A stretch of DNA of 17,487 bases from an uncultured Clostridia bacterium (GCA_944388615.1 CALXJL010000023.1:1-17487), one strand, 5' to 3'. Positions 8,097 to 15,549 are shown, counted from the first letter of the stretch. Notes: generated from the sequence alone by a model not told the origin. A program made the numbers and translations.

Positions 8097-8922
8097 TTAA
8101 AGCACGTGCTAAGTAAAATAGTGTTGCATCTGGATCACTACCACGCATTGATTTAATAAATGCACTAATATTATCATAATGTGAATCACCGTTTTTATCA
8201 AAGATAGCTTTTCTAGTTTGAACACATTCAGACATTACTTCATCTGTAATATGAATAAATCCATCAGAATCCATATTAGTCGTTAGAACAGCTACTTCTA
8301 ATCCATTAAGTGCAGTACGTACATCACCATTTGATATATCAGCTATTTTTCTTATTGTTGAGTCTTCGATTTTTATATTATAATTTCCTAGTCCTTCTGG
8401 ATTTGTTAAAGAATTCTTTATTATTGTATATATATTTTCTTTTGTTAAAGGATTTAGTTTAAAAACCATAGATCTTGATATTAAAGCTTTATTAACCTCG
8501 AAATATGGATTTTCAGTTGTTGCTCCAATTAATATTACAGTACCATTTTCTACATAAGGTAATAATGCATCTTGTTGTAATTTATTAAATCTATGAATTT
8601 CATCAATAAATAAAATACATTTTCCAGAAGGATTCATTAAAACATTTTGTGCATCTTGAATTGCAGATTTAATTTCTCCAACTCCTGACGTTACTGCATT
8701 TATTTTGGTGAATTTATATTTAGTTGTTTCACTTATAACTCTGGCAAGAGACGTTTTTCCACAGCCAGGAGGTCCCCACAAAATAATACTAGATAATCTA
8801 TCTGCTTTTATGGTTCTATATAAAATTTTATCTTTACCTAAAATATGTTCTTGACCTATGTATTCATCAAGTGTCTTAGGTCGCATTCTAAATGCCAAGG
8901 GTTTATCAGTATTCATAATCAC
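8041..8922 (-). CDS. rarA: RarA/MgsA recombination factor, N-terminal part before a frameshift
   Basis: RarA is a AAA+ ATPase related to clamp loaders and RuvB that acts at stalled replication forks. This part has the conserved RPKTLDEYIGQEHILG start, Walker A GPPGCGKT (about 50-57), Walker B FIDEIH (about 105-110), sensor-1 GATTENP and sensor-2 NGDVRTALN. True RarA sequence ends near base 8092 (about 277 residues); the last 16 residues, beginning GRRRSSLYS, are out of frame. The restored protein would be about 415 residues, normal for RarA. The frame opens with GTG at 8920-8922; ATG at 8914-8916 is an alternative, and neither has a strong ribosome-binding site. It follows ruvA by 43 bases on the same strand, so the two repair genes probably share a transcript. 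Confidence 0.9.
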   Translation of the reverse strand: MIMNTDKPLAFRMRPKTLDEYIGQEHILGKDKILYRTIKADRLSSIILWGPPGCGKTSLARVISETTKYKFTKINAVTSGVGEIKSAIQDAQNVLMNPSGKCILFIDEIHRFNKLQQDALLPYVENGTVILIGATTENPYFEVNKALISRSMVFKLNPLTKENIYTIIKNSLTNPEGLGNYNIKIEDSTIRKIADISNGDVRTALNGLEVAVLTTNMDSDGFIHITDEVMSECVQTRKAIFDKNGDSHYDNISAFIKSMRGSDPDATLFYLARALSGRRRSSLYSKAYYNCRI

Positions 8923-8965
8923 ATTACTCGTATAATGAAAATATTAAGTTATACGAAACTCCTTT

Positions 8966-9574
8966 CTAGTTAGATAAATTCTTGAGTGCAGTTTTTATAA
9001 TATCTTCTAATTGTAAATTAGTAGTGTCAAATTTAGATAATGCTTCTTCAATCTCTCTAATACTATATCCTAAAACTTGTAAAGCAGCTGTGGCTTCTGA
9101 AATATTATTGTTTTCAATAATTGTAGATGTAGATGAAATATTGTCCAAATTAGATGTAGATATAGTTTCTTCTGTTTTTAGTTTATCTTTTAATTCTAAT
9201 ATAATTCTAGCTGCGGTTTTTGGACCTATACCGGGTAATTTTTTTAGAACTCCAACATCATTTGTAATTACTGCAAGAGCAAATTTAGATGGTGAAATGT
9301 TTGAAAGAATGACTACAGCAGATTTTGCCCCAATACCACTAACAGATAATAATAATTCGAACATTCGTAATTCTTCATTTGTATTAAAACCAAATAAACT
9401 AATATCATCTTCTCTAACTTTCATATAAGTATGTACTTTAACTGTACTTCCAATATCTCCTAATTTTTCAATAGATGTTTCTGGCATATAAATTTTATAT
9501 CCAAGTCCGCCTGTTTCTATTACGATATATCCCGATGTTTTTACTTCTAAGCTTCCTTTTATATAAGATAACAT
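8966..9574 (-). CDS. ruvA: Holliday junction DNA helicase subunit RuvA
   Basis: RuvA binds four-way DNA junctions and loads the RuvB motor for branch migration. The 202 residues have the expected three parts: an OB-fold domain (1-62, MLSYIKGSLE start); two helix-hairpin-helix motifs, LLSVSGIGAKSA (about 74-86) and LKKLPGIGPKTAARI (about 110-124); an acidic, Ser-rich flexible linker; and domain III (about 157-202), which contacts RuvB. The reverse complement of CCTCCT (9580-9585) is an AGGAGG five bases before the ATG. A TTGACA on the minus strand (9610-9615) with TATACT or TTATAC near 9586-9592 may be its promoter, although this lies very close to the ribosome-binding site. ruvB is not in the window; rarA follows instead. 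Confidence 0.96.
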   Translation of the reverse strand: MLSYIKGSLEVKTSGYIVIETGGLGYKIYMPETSIEKLGDIGSTVKVHTYMKVREDDISLFGFNTNEELRMFELLLSVSGIGAKSAVVILSNISPSKFALAVITNDVGVLKKLPGIGPKTAARIILELKDKLKTEETISTSNLDNISSTSTIIENNNISEATAALQVLGYSIREIEEALSKFDTTNLQLEDIIKTALKNLSN

Positions 9575-9809
9575 AACTTCCTCCTAGTATAATTAATATA
9601 CGAAATATTTGTCAAACAAATTTTTGTTATATTTTATCATAAAGAAAAATTTTTTCAAGTAGTTTATGGAAATTTTAGTAAAATAAAAAAATAGTTGCCA
9701 ATCATAAATGTAAATAAGCCTTCCGTAATGATTTAAGTCAAATTTTTAATTTTTATTGTAGGATATGCCACTCAAAGATATAAAAGCGTTCCGTAGACAT
9801 TTAACGGAA
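9575..9809. other. Non-coding upstream region with a repeated TTCCGTA element
   Basis: This AT-rich stretch between the divergent ruvA and BspA-like genes has no credible gene. Two similar 22-base segments occur 68 bases apart, at 9716-9737 and 9784-9805. They share AAGC, then TTCCGTA, then ATTTAA three bases later. In the second, TTCCGT (9789-9794) and ACGGAA (9804-9809) can form a small hairpin. They may be operators for the gene downstream, but no regulator is recognised. Confidence 0.4.
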
Positions 9810-9941
9810 TTTCTATGATTTTATTACGAGAGAATTACAATCTAGCAATATTTGTAATAAAGATTGACAAGAATAAGTACAAAATAATACAATTTAGATA
9901 TAACAAGGAAACATAAAATAAGAAGAAAAGGAGGGAATAGA
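9810..9941 (+). promoter_or_regulatory. Promoter-leader module A, upstream of the BspA-like gene
   Basis: TTGACA (9864-9869) and TACAAT (9888-9893) are separated by 18 bases. An element ATTACAATCTAGCAATATT (9834-9852) lies 11 bases before the -35 box. AGGAGG is at 9929-9934, 7 bases before the GTG start. The whole stretch is homologous to the region before the TasA-like gene (13653-13790): the 19-base element matches at 17 positions, the 24 bases before it are clearly related, and both have AGATTGACAA and TACAATTTA. Confidence 0.78.
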
Positions 9942-12900
9942 GTGAAATTAAATAAAAGAAATGCCAAAAAGAATATTTCATTAATATTCCCTTTTTTAAT
10001 ACTGGTAGCAGCCATATTTCTGGGAATAGGATATTCTGCAATAAACTCAATAACGGGAGAGATAACAGGAAAAATAATAGCAGACGTGCAAGAAGGAGTG
10101 TTTATATCAGATATAGAATATGAGACTAGTGTAGATGCAAATATGGATAATTGCGAAATAATAAATTATTATGGAACAATGATGCAAAGCAAAATAGAAT
10201 TATCAGAAACAAACCCAGAATCAACAGTAACATATAAAGTAACACTATATAATAATTCAGAAGATACGTATTTATTTATGGATGTAATATATGATGATGA
10301 TTTTTATGATAATAAAGGAATAACATTTGATATAAGTGGGTTTGAAATAGGAGATGTAATACAAGGAAAAGAGACAAAAGAAATATATATAACATTTAAA
10401 TATAAAGATGGAAATATACCAGACAATACAGAGTTAAATTCAGTAATAAAATTCAATCTAAAAAGAACAACTACATTAAAAGTAGCACGTAGTAGTGAAT
10501 CTGGAGAGGCAGAATATTTAGGAAGTGGAGTAATAAAAAATGAAATAGAATCAATAAAATTTGAGAATACAATAGAGGCACCAGCAAATGTAATATCACA
10601 ATTTGATGCATCAGAATTACAGGATGAAAGTATAATAGGGTATTATACAGATGAGGATGAAAATGGCTTATATGAGTTAACATTTGCAAGTGATGCAGTA
10701 ATATTGGCGAATACAAATTCAAGTTGTTTATTTCAATACCTAACAAACTTGACTGAAATAGATTTAAGTGGGTTAAATACATTAAATGCAACAAGTATGT
10801 ATCGTATGTTTGATGGATGTAATAGTCTAATAGAGTTAAATGTAACTAATTTTAATACAACAAAAGTAGTGGATATGGCATACATGTTTAATGGATGTAG
10901 CAAGCTAACAGAGCTAGATGTGAGCAGATTTGATACGACAAATGTAACGAAAATGTACAGTATGTTTGGTGGATGTGGCAAGATAACAGAGTTGAATGTG
11001 AGAGGATTTGATACAATAAATGTAACAAATATGGATGGCATGTTTGGTGGATGTAGTAGCTTAATAGAGTTGGATGTAAGAGGTTTTGATACAATAAATG
11101 TAACAAATATGGATGGCATGTTTTATGGGTGTAGCAAGCTAACAGAGCTAGATGTAAGAGGATTTGATACAACAAATGTAACAAATATGGATGATATGTT
11201 TAATGGATGTAGCAAGCTAACAGAGTTGGATGTAAGAGGGTTTGATACAACAAATGTAACGACTATGGATGGTATGTTTAGTGGATGTAGCAAGCTAACA
11301 GAGTTGGATGTAAGAGGGTTTGATACAACAAATGTAACAAATATGGCGCGCATGTTTTCCAGCTGTAGTAGCTTAACAGAGCTAGACCTAACTGGTTTTA
11401 ATACAACAAATGTAACTGTTATGAGTGCTATGTTCTTTAATTGTAGTCGTCTAAAAACAATTTTTGTTATGCGATTTGATGAGATAGCAAACATGGGATG
11501 GACAACTGCCAATGTAACGAACTCAGTACATATGTTCCGTTATTGCACTGTTTTAGTAGGACAGAACGGAACAAAGTATAGCTCGAATCATACAGAAGCA
11601 ACATATGCAGTAATAGATGAAACTGCTACACCAGGATATTTAACAGATATTAATAAGACAGTATTAATGAGTGCAAGTTATATAGCTGATACAGGAGAAT
11701 ATTTAAAAAGTGGAGTAATAAAAAATGAAATAGAATCAATAAAATTTGAGAATACAATAGAGGCACCAGCAAATGTAATATTACAATTTGATGCATCAGA
11801 ATTACAGGATGAAAGTATAATAGGATATTACACAGATAAGGATGAAAATGGATTATATGAACTAACATTTGCAAGTAATAAAACAATATTAGCAAATAAG
11901 AATTCGAGCTATTTGTTTCAAAACCTCACAAATTTAACAGAATTAGATGTGAGTGGATTTGACACAACAAATGTAACAAATATGTACTTTATGTTTAATG
12001 GATGTAGTAGTCTAACAGAGTTGGATGTAAGTGGATTTATCACGTCAAATGTAACAAATATGGCTAATATGTTTGGTGGATGTAGTGACTTAGTGAAGTT
12101 AGATTTGAGTGGATTTAACACAGAGAATGTAACAAGTATGGCTAATATGTTTAATGGATGTAGTGACTTAGTGAAGTTAGATTTGAGTGGATTTAACACA
12201 GAGAATGTAACAAATATGGCTAATATGTTTAATGGATGTAGTGACTTAGTGAAGTTAGATTTGAGTGGATTTGACACAACAAATGTAACAAATATGAGCT
12301 ATATGTTTGGTGTATGCAGAAGTCTAACAGAGTTGAATGTAAGTGGATTTAACACAACAAATGTAACAGATATGAGAGAGATGTTTAATGTATGCAATAG
12401 TTTAACAGAGTTGGATGTGAGTAGTTTCAATACAACGAATGTAATAGATATGAGACAGATGTTTTATGCATGTAGTAGCTTAACAGAGTTGGATGTAAGT
12501 GGATTTATCACGTCAAATGTAACAAATATGAGCTATATGTTTAGTGGATGTAGTAGTCTAACAGAGTTGGATGTAAGTGGATTTATCACGTCAAATGTAA
12601 CAAATATGGCTAATATGTTTGGTGGATGTAGTGACTTAGTGAAGTTAGATTTGAGTGGATTTAACACAGAGAATGTAACAAGTATGGCTAATATGTTTAA
12701 TGGATGTAGTGACTTAGTGAAGTTAGATTTGAGTGGATTTAACACAGAGAATGTAACAAATATGGCTAATATGTTTAATGGATGTAGTGACTTAGTGAAG
12801 TTAGATTTGAGTGGATTTGACACAACAAAAGTAACCAATATGTACCGTATGTTTTTGTTATGTGGAAAGGTAGCAGAAATAGATGTAAGTAATTTCAATA

Positions 12901-13487
12901 CGAGAAATGTAACAAATATGGGTGAGATGTTTTTGGGGTGCAATAGTTTAACGGAGTTGGATGTAAGAGGGTTTGATACAACAAATGTAACGACTATGGA
13001 TTGTATGTTTGGTGGATGCAATAGTCTAACAGAGTTGGATGTAAGTGGATTTATCACGTCAAAAGTAACAAGTATGTACTATATGTTTAATGAATGCAAT
13101 AGTCTAACAGAGTTGGATGTAAGTGGATTTATCACGTCAAATGTAACAAATATGAGTTGTATGTTTGGTGGATGTAGTAGTCTAACAGAAATAGATTTAA
13201 GTAGCTTCAATACAGCGAATGTAACAAATATGAATGGGATGTTTTTTAGCTGTAGTAGCTTAAAGACAATATATGTTACACCATTCGATGGAGAAACAAA
13301 TACAGGATGGTCAACAGCTAATGTAACAGATTCAACTAACATGTTTCTAACATGTACATCTTTAGTAGGACAAAATGGAACAAAATACAGTTTAAGTTAT
13401 CAAGATGCAACATATGCTAGAATAGATACAGAAGAAGAACCAGGATATTTAACAGATGCAAATGCTGTAATTAAGACAATGCTATAA
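9942..13487 (+). CDS. BspA/DUF285-type repeat surface protein with SipW-type N-terminus
   Basis: This is a very large exported protein (1181 residues) of the BspA-like, DUF285 leucine-rich-repeat type; relatives bind host proteins or other cells, but the ligand here is unknown. The start is GTG with AGGAGG 7 bases upstream. Residues about 12-32 are hydrophobic and end in LGIGYSAINS, the pattern seen in SipW-type substrates. A beta-rich domain (about 50-175) resembles the TasA-like protein encoded downstream. Two units follow, each with a KNEIESIKFENTIEAP segment, DUF285 repeats of exactly 26 residues (9 in unit one, about 268-501; 17 in unit two, about 663-1104) and a cap containing LVGQNGTKYS and ending PGYLTD. 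Nearly every repeat has one Cys in MFxGC. No LPXTG motif, C-terminal membrane helix or wall-binding domain is present, so how it is held at the surface is unclear. The units arose by internal duplication. Confidence 0.9.
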   Translation: MKLNKRNAKKNISLIFPFLILVAAIFLGIGYSAINSITGEITGKIIADVQEGVFISDIEYETSVDANMDNCEIINYYGTMMQSKIELSETNPESTVTYKVTLYNNSEDTYLFMDVIYDDDFYDNKGITFDISGFEIGDVIQGKETKEIYITFKYKDGNIPDNTELNSVIKFNLKRTTTLKVARSSESGEAEYLGSGVIKNEIESIKFENTIEAPANVISQFDASELQDESIIGYYTDEDENGLYELTFASDAVILANTNSSCLFQYLTNLTEIDLSGLNTLNATSMYRMFDGCNSLIELNVTNFNTTKVVDMAYMFNGCSKLTELDVSRFDTTNVTKMYSMFGGCGKITELNVRGFDTINVTNMDGMFGGCSSLIELDVRGFDTINVTNMDGMFYGCSKLTELDVRGFDTTNVTNMDDMFNGCSKLTELDVRGFDTTNVTTMDGMFSGCSKLTELDVRGFDTTNVTNMARMFSSCSSLTELDLTGFNTTNVTVMSAMFFNCSRLKTIFVMRFDEIANMGWTTANVTNSVHMFRYCTVLVGQNGTKYSSNHTEATYAVIDETATPGYLTDINKTVLMSASYIADTGEYLKSGVIKNEIESIKFENTIEAPANVILQFDASELQDESIIGYYTDKDENGLYELTFASNKTILANKNSSYLFQNLTNLTELDVSGFDTTNVTNMYFMFNGCSSLTELDVSGFITSNVTNMANMFGGCSDLVKLDLSGFNTENVTSMANMFNGCSDLVKLDLSGFNTENVTNMANMFNGCSDLVKLDLSGFDTTNVTNMSYMFGVCRSLTELNVSGFNTTNVTDMREMFNVCNSLTELDVSSFNTTNVIDMRQMFYACSSLTELDVSGFITSNVTNMSYMFSGCSSLTELDVSGFITSNVTNMANMFGGCSDLVKLDLSGFNTENVTSMANMFNGCSDLVKLDLSGFNTENVTNMANMFNGCSDLVKLDLSGFDTTKVTNMYRMFLLCGKVAEIDVSNFNTRNVTNMGEMFLGCNSLTELDVRGFDTTNVTTMDCMFGGCNSLTELDVSGFITSKVTSMYYMFNECNSLTELDVSGFITSNVTNMSCMFGGCSSLTEIDLSSFNTANVTNMNGMFFSCSSLKTIYVTPFDGETNTGWSTANVTDSTNMFLTCTSLVGQNGTKYSLSYQDATYARIDTEEEPGYLTDANAVIKTML
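10743..11444 (+). repeat. DUF285 repeat array of unit one (nine 78-bp repeats)
   Basis: Nine in-frame repeats of 78 bp encode the pattern LTELDVxGFDTTNVTNMxxM followed by FxGCS. TGT (Cys) codons recur exactly every 78 bases, for example at 11130, 11208 and 11286. The middle repeats are the most alike, which suggests recent exchange between them. Confidence 0.92.
11928..13253 (+). repeat. DUF285 repeat array of unit two (seventeen 78-bp repeats)
   Basis: Seventeen in-frame 78-bp repeats. Several types alternate: one with GFITSNVTNM, one with SDLVKLDLSGFNTENV, and one with GFDTTNV. A block of 285 bp at 11999-12283 recurs at 12545-12829 without a difference that I can see by eye, offset by 546 bp (seven repeats), so part of the array has been duplicated very recently or homogenised. 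Confidence 0.92.
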
Positions 13488-13533
13488 AATACAAGTGAAG
13501 CAAAAATAAAATAATATATAATTTATGCATTAT

Positions 13534-13574
13534 CCTACCTACTTTTAGATACATGTGATCAAAAAGTGGGTGGG
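13534..13574 (+). terminator. Strong stem-loop after the BspA-like gene, possible terminator
   Basis: CCTACCTACTTTT (13534-13546) pairs over all 13 positions with AAAAGTGGGTGGG (13562-13574), counting two G-U pairs. The loop contains a further GAT/ATC pairing. It lies 46 bases after the stop codon. Only AATTTCTT follows rather than a clean T-run, so termination may be partial. From here to 13652 I see no gene or other clear signal. Confidence 0.55.
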
Positions 13575-13652
13575 AATTTCTTAAAATAGAAAGTATACTA
13601 TAAATAAGCGAGACGTTTACAAAAGTATTGAGAGTGTGAACGAATTAGATAA

Positions 13653-13790
13653 ATTCTATAAATTTATTACATTAACATTACAATTTAGCAACATTAAAAA
13701 AAAAAGATTGACAAAAACTGTCGAATAATATTACAATTTAAGTAGTCACAAGATGACATAAAGGAGATATTAAAGATAGGAGGAAATAGT
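13653..13790 (+). promoter_or_regulatory. Promoter-leader module B, upstream of the TasA-like gene
   Basis: TTGACA (13708-13713) and TACAAT (13732-13737) are separated by 18 bases, exactly as in module A. The upstream element ATTACAATTTAGCAACATT (13677-13695) lies 12 bases before the -35 box, and 24 of the 32 bases at 13653-13684 match 9810-9841. The leader shares ACAAG, ACATAAA and GGAGG-AATAG with module A. AGGAGG (13778-13783) lies 7 bases before the ATG. Confidence 0.8.
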
Positions 13791-14288
13791 ATGAAAAATA
13801 AAAAAGCGGTAATAGGAATCATTATATTAGTAGCTATCTTAATACTAGGAATTGGCTTTGCACTAATATCTAATGTTAATTTAAATATTAATGGTGAAGC
13901 AACAGCAACGCCAAGTGACACTAATTTTGCTGTAGAATTTACTGGAACACCAACAACATCAGATGAAGATAAAGTAATAGCAACAATAACAGGAGATTTA
14001 ACAGCAACAATGAATGTATCAGGCATAACAGCAAAAGGAGATACAGTAACAGCAACATATACAATCTTAAATACTAGTCCAGATTTAACAGCAGATTTGG
14101 TAGCAAGTATTACAAATAGTAATGAGGAATACTTTAATGTTACATCTTCATTTACAGATTCAAGTGTAAAAGCTGGAAATACAACAACAATTACGGTAAC
14201 AGTAGAATTAATAAAAACACCAATAACAACAGATGTAGTATCAGATGTAACAGTATCATTAACAGCAAGTCCAGTACAACCAGAATAA
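13791..14288 (+). CDS. Small TasA-like exported protein, likely SipW substrate
   Basis: This 165-residue protein begins with a Lys-rich tip and one hydrophobic segment (about 6-27) ending in LGIGFALIS, followed by NLNINGEATA. That arrangement is typical of substrates of SipW-type signal peptidases, such as TasA and camelysin. The rest is rich in Thr, Ser, Val and Ala, has no Cys or Trp, and reads as a beta-sandwich (TVTATYTILNTS, then a region ending ITVTVELIKTP). The same strand pattern is found in the N-terminal domain of the upstream repeat protein. There is no anchor motif. By analogy with TasA it may polymerise into a surface fibre, but sequence alone does not show this. It has its own promoter, homologous to that of the repeat protein. 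A perfect hairpin separates it from the peptidase gene downstream. Confidence 0.78.
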   Translation: MKNKKAVIGIIILVAILILGIGFALISNVNLNINGEATATPSDTNFAVEFTGTPTTSDEDKVIATITGDLTATMNVSGITAKGDTVTATYTILNTSPDLTADLVASITNSNEEYFNVTSSFTDSSVKAGNTTTITVTVELIKTPITTDVVSDVTVSLTASPVQPE

Positions 14289-14307
14289 AAAATATAACAA
14301 ATTAAGT

Positions 14308-14348
14308 TTAGCTAGACCAATAAATTTATAATCCATTGGTCTAGCTAA
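14308..14348 (+). promoter_or_regulatory. Perfect 14-bp hairpin between the TasA-like and peptidase genes
   Basis: TTAGCTAGACCAAT (14308-14321) is the exact reverse complement of 14335-14348, with a 13-base loop. Only a weak T-rich stretch (ATTCTTTAT) follows some bases later. It could be a partial terminator or an mRNA-stabilising end, giving much more of the small protein than of the peptidase. Confidence 0.72.
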
Positions 14349-14367
14349 GTGGCTATTCTTTATACAA

Positions 14368-14409
14368 AGGAGGAAATGTTAGCTGTAAAACTAACATAAA
14401 CAGATAAAG
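14368..14409 (+). promoter_or_regulatory. Ribosome-binding site, tiny reading frame and hairpin before the signal peptidase
   Basis: A perfect AGGAGG (14368-14373) lies 36 bases before the peptidase ATG, too far for normal use. Between them ATGTTAG (14376-14382) and CTAACAT (14391-14397) form a 7-bp stem with an 8-base loop. Folding this stem would reduce the gap to 14 bases. The left arm also begins a 7-codon frame, MLAVKLT, ending in TAA at 14397-14399, although its ATG is only 2 bases from AGGAGG. Confidence 0.45.
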
Positions 14410-15537
14410 ATGAAAATAGATAAACTAAAAGTATATATATTAGAGTTTATGCTAGTAGTATTTCTTCTTTTTACAATATTTTTTTCTAATATTTTTAATA
14501 AAACAATAATAGCAATAGTATTATTAATATTTATGGTGATATCACTAAAATTAATAAAAAGAAGAAAAATATTATCAATGCATAATAAGCAAATAACAGT
14601 ACTAATGCTAGCATTTGGAGTAATATATGTAGCTGTATTATACATATTAGGAATATATTTTGGCTTCTATAAATCATCAATAACATTTAGTATATGGACA
14701 ATAATAAATTACATAATACCATATATAGTAATAATAATAGCATCAGAGATAATAAGAAATATATATTTATCAAGAGATGAAAAATTAAATAGCGGATTAA
14801 TGCTAATAGCAATGACTTTAATAGAAACAATATTATATATAAGTACATATAATATGAGCACATTAAATGATTATCTAACATTAGTAGGGTTTATAATATT
14901 TGCTGCAATTGCATGTAATTTATTATATAACAGTATAACAATAAAATACGGAAATAGTGTAGCAATAATAATATATAGAATAATAACAACAATGTATGTA
15001 TACATATTTCCAATAATACCAGATGTGTATATTTTTTTACAATCAATGATAAGAATGGTTTATCCATATATGATATATTTAATACTAGAAGGAATATATA
15101 CAAAAGAAAAATTTGTTATGTCAAGAAAAGATAGAGTAAAAAATAATGTAGTAACTGCATTAGCAATAATAATAGCATTAATGATAGTGCTAATAATTTC
15201 TTGTAGATTCAAATATGGAGCATTAGTAGTAGGGTCAGGAAGTATGACAGGAACCATCAACAAAGGAGATATTATAATATATGAAAACTATAATGAAGAA
15301 GAGCAAATAGAAAAAGGGGAAATAATAGTATTCAACAAAGATAATACAAGAGTTATCCATAGAGTAATAGAAGTAAAGAACACAAGTGGAGAATACCACT
15401 ATTATACAAAAGGAGATGCAAATCAAAATATGGATGACGGAAACATACAAAGACAAGATGTAATAGGAAAAGTAAAGCTGAAAATACCGTATATAGGTTA
15501 TTTAACATTATGGTTAAACGATGTATTTAATAAATAG
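14410..15537 (+). CDS. SipW-type signal peptidase I with extended multi-pass N-terminus
   Basis: This is a membrane peptidase that removes signal peptides from exported proteins. The C-terminal domain (about 270-375) has the serine motif GSGSMTGTI with Ser278, RVIHRVIEV with His317 in place of the usual Lys, and KGDANQNMDDG with Asp336 and Asp342/343. The Ser-His arrangement is that of the archaeal, ER and SipW class. The protein is 375 residues, about twice the length of Bacillus SipW; the first 270 residues contain about eight or nine hydrophobic helices, a region I do not recognise. The ATG is the only in-frame start, since stop codons lie just upstream; its ribosome-binding site is unusual (see 14368-14409). 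The stop codon overlaps the AGGAGG of the next gene, so the two are translated together. The two SipW-type proteins encoded upstream are its likely substrates. Confidence 0.9.
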   Translation: MKIDKLKVYILEFMLVVFLLFTIFFSNIFNKTIIAIVLLIFMVISLKLIKRRKILSMHNKQITVLMLAFGVIYVAVLYILGIYFGFYKSSITFSIWTIINYIIPYIVIIIASEIIRNIYLSRDEKLNSGLMLIAMTLIETILYISTYNMSTLNDYLTLVGFIIFAAIACNLLYNSITIKYGNSVAIIIYRIITTMYVYIFPIIPDVYIFLQSMIRMVYPYMIYLILEGIYTKEKFVMSRKDRVKNNVVTALAIIIALMIVLIISCRFKYGALVVGSGSMTGTINKGDIIIYENYNEEEQIEKGEIIVFNKDNTRVIHRVIEVKNTSGEYHYYTKGDANQNMDDGNIQRQDVIGKVKLKIPYIGYLTLWLNDVFNK

Positions 15538-15549
15538 GAGGTAGTAAGA

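Noticed and set aside
8041..8100. Programmed ribosomal frameshift in rarA
   Set aside because: No slippery heptamer or following stem-loop is apparent, and RarA is not known to be made by frameshifting; a mutation or sequence error is simpler.
8982..9428. A 148-codon plus-strand frame opposite ruvA
   Set aside because: ruvA on the minus strand is unmistakable; the opposite frame has no recognisable domain or ribosome-binding site.
9575..9941. Possible c-di-GMP or other riboswitch before the repeat protein gene
   Set aside because: I could not find the conserved core of a known class; only short repeats and a small hairpin are visible.
10743..13253. Regularly spaced repeats that could suggest a CRISPR or other non-coding array
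   Set aside because: The 78-bp period is contiguous, in frame and encodes DUF285 repeats without unique spacers.
10471..13342. Several long open frames on the minus strand across the repeat protein gene (for example 12533-13057)
   Set aside because: They are antisense images of the 78-bp coding repeats, give repetitive low-quality proteins and lack ribosome-binding sites.
13440..13487. Search for a sortase motif or C-terminal anchor in the repeat protein
   Set aside because: The protein ends PGYLTDANAVIKTML with no LPXTG-like motif, hydrophobic tail or basic end.
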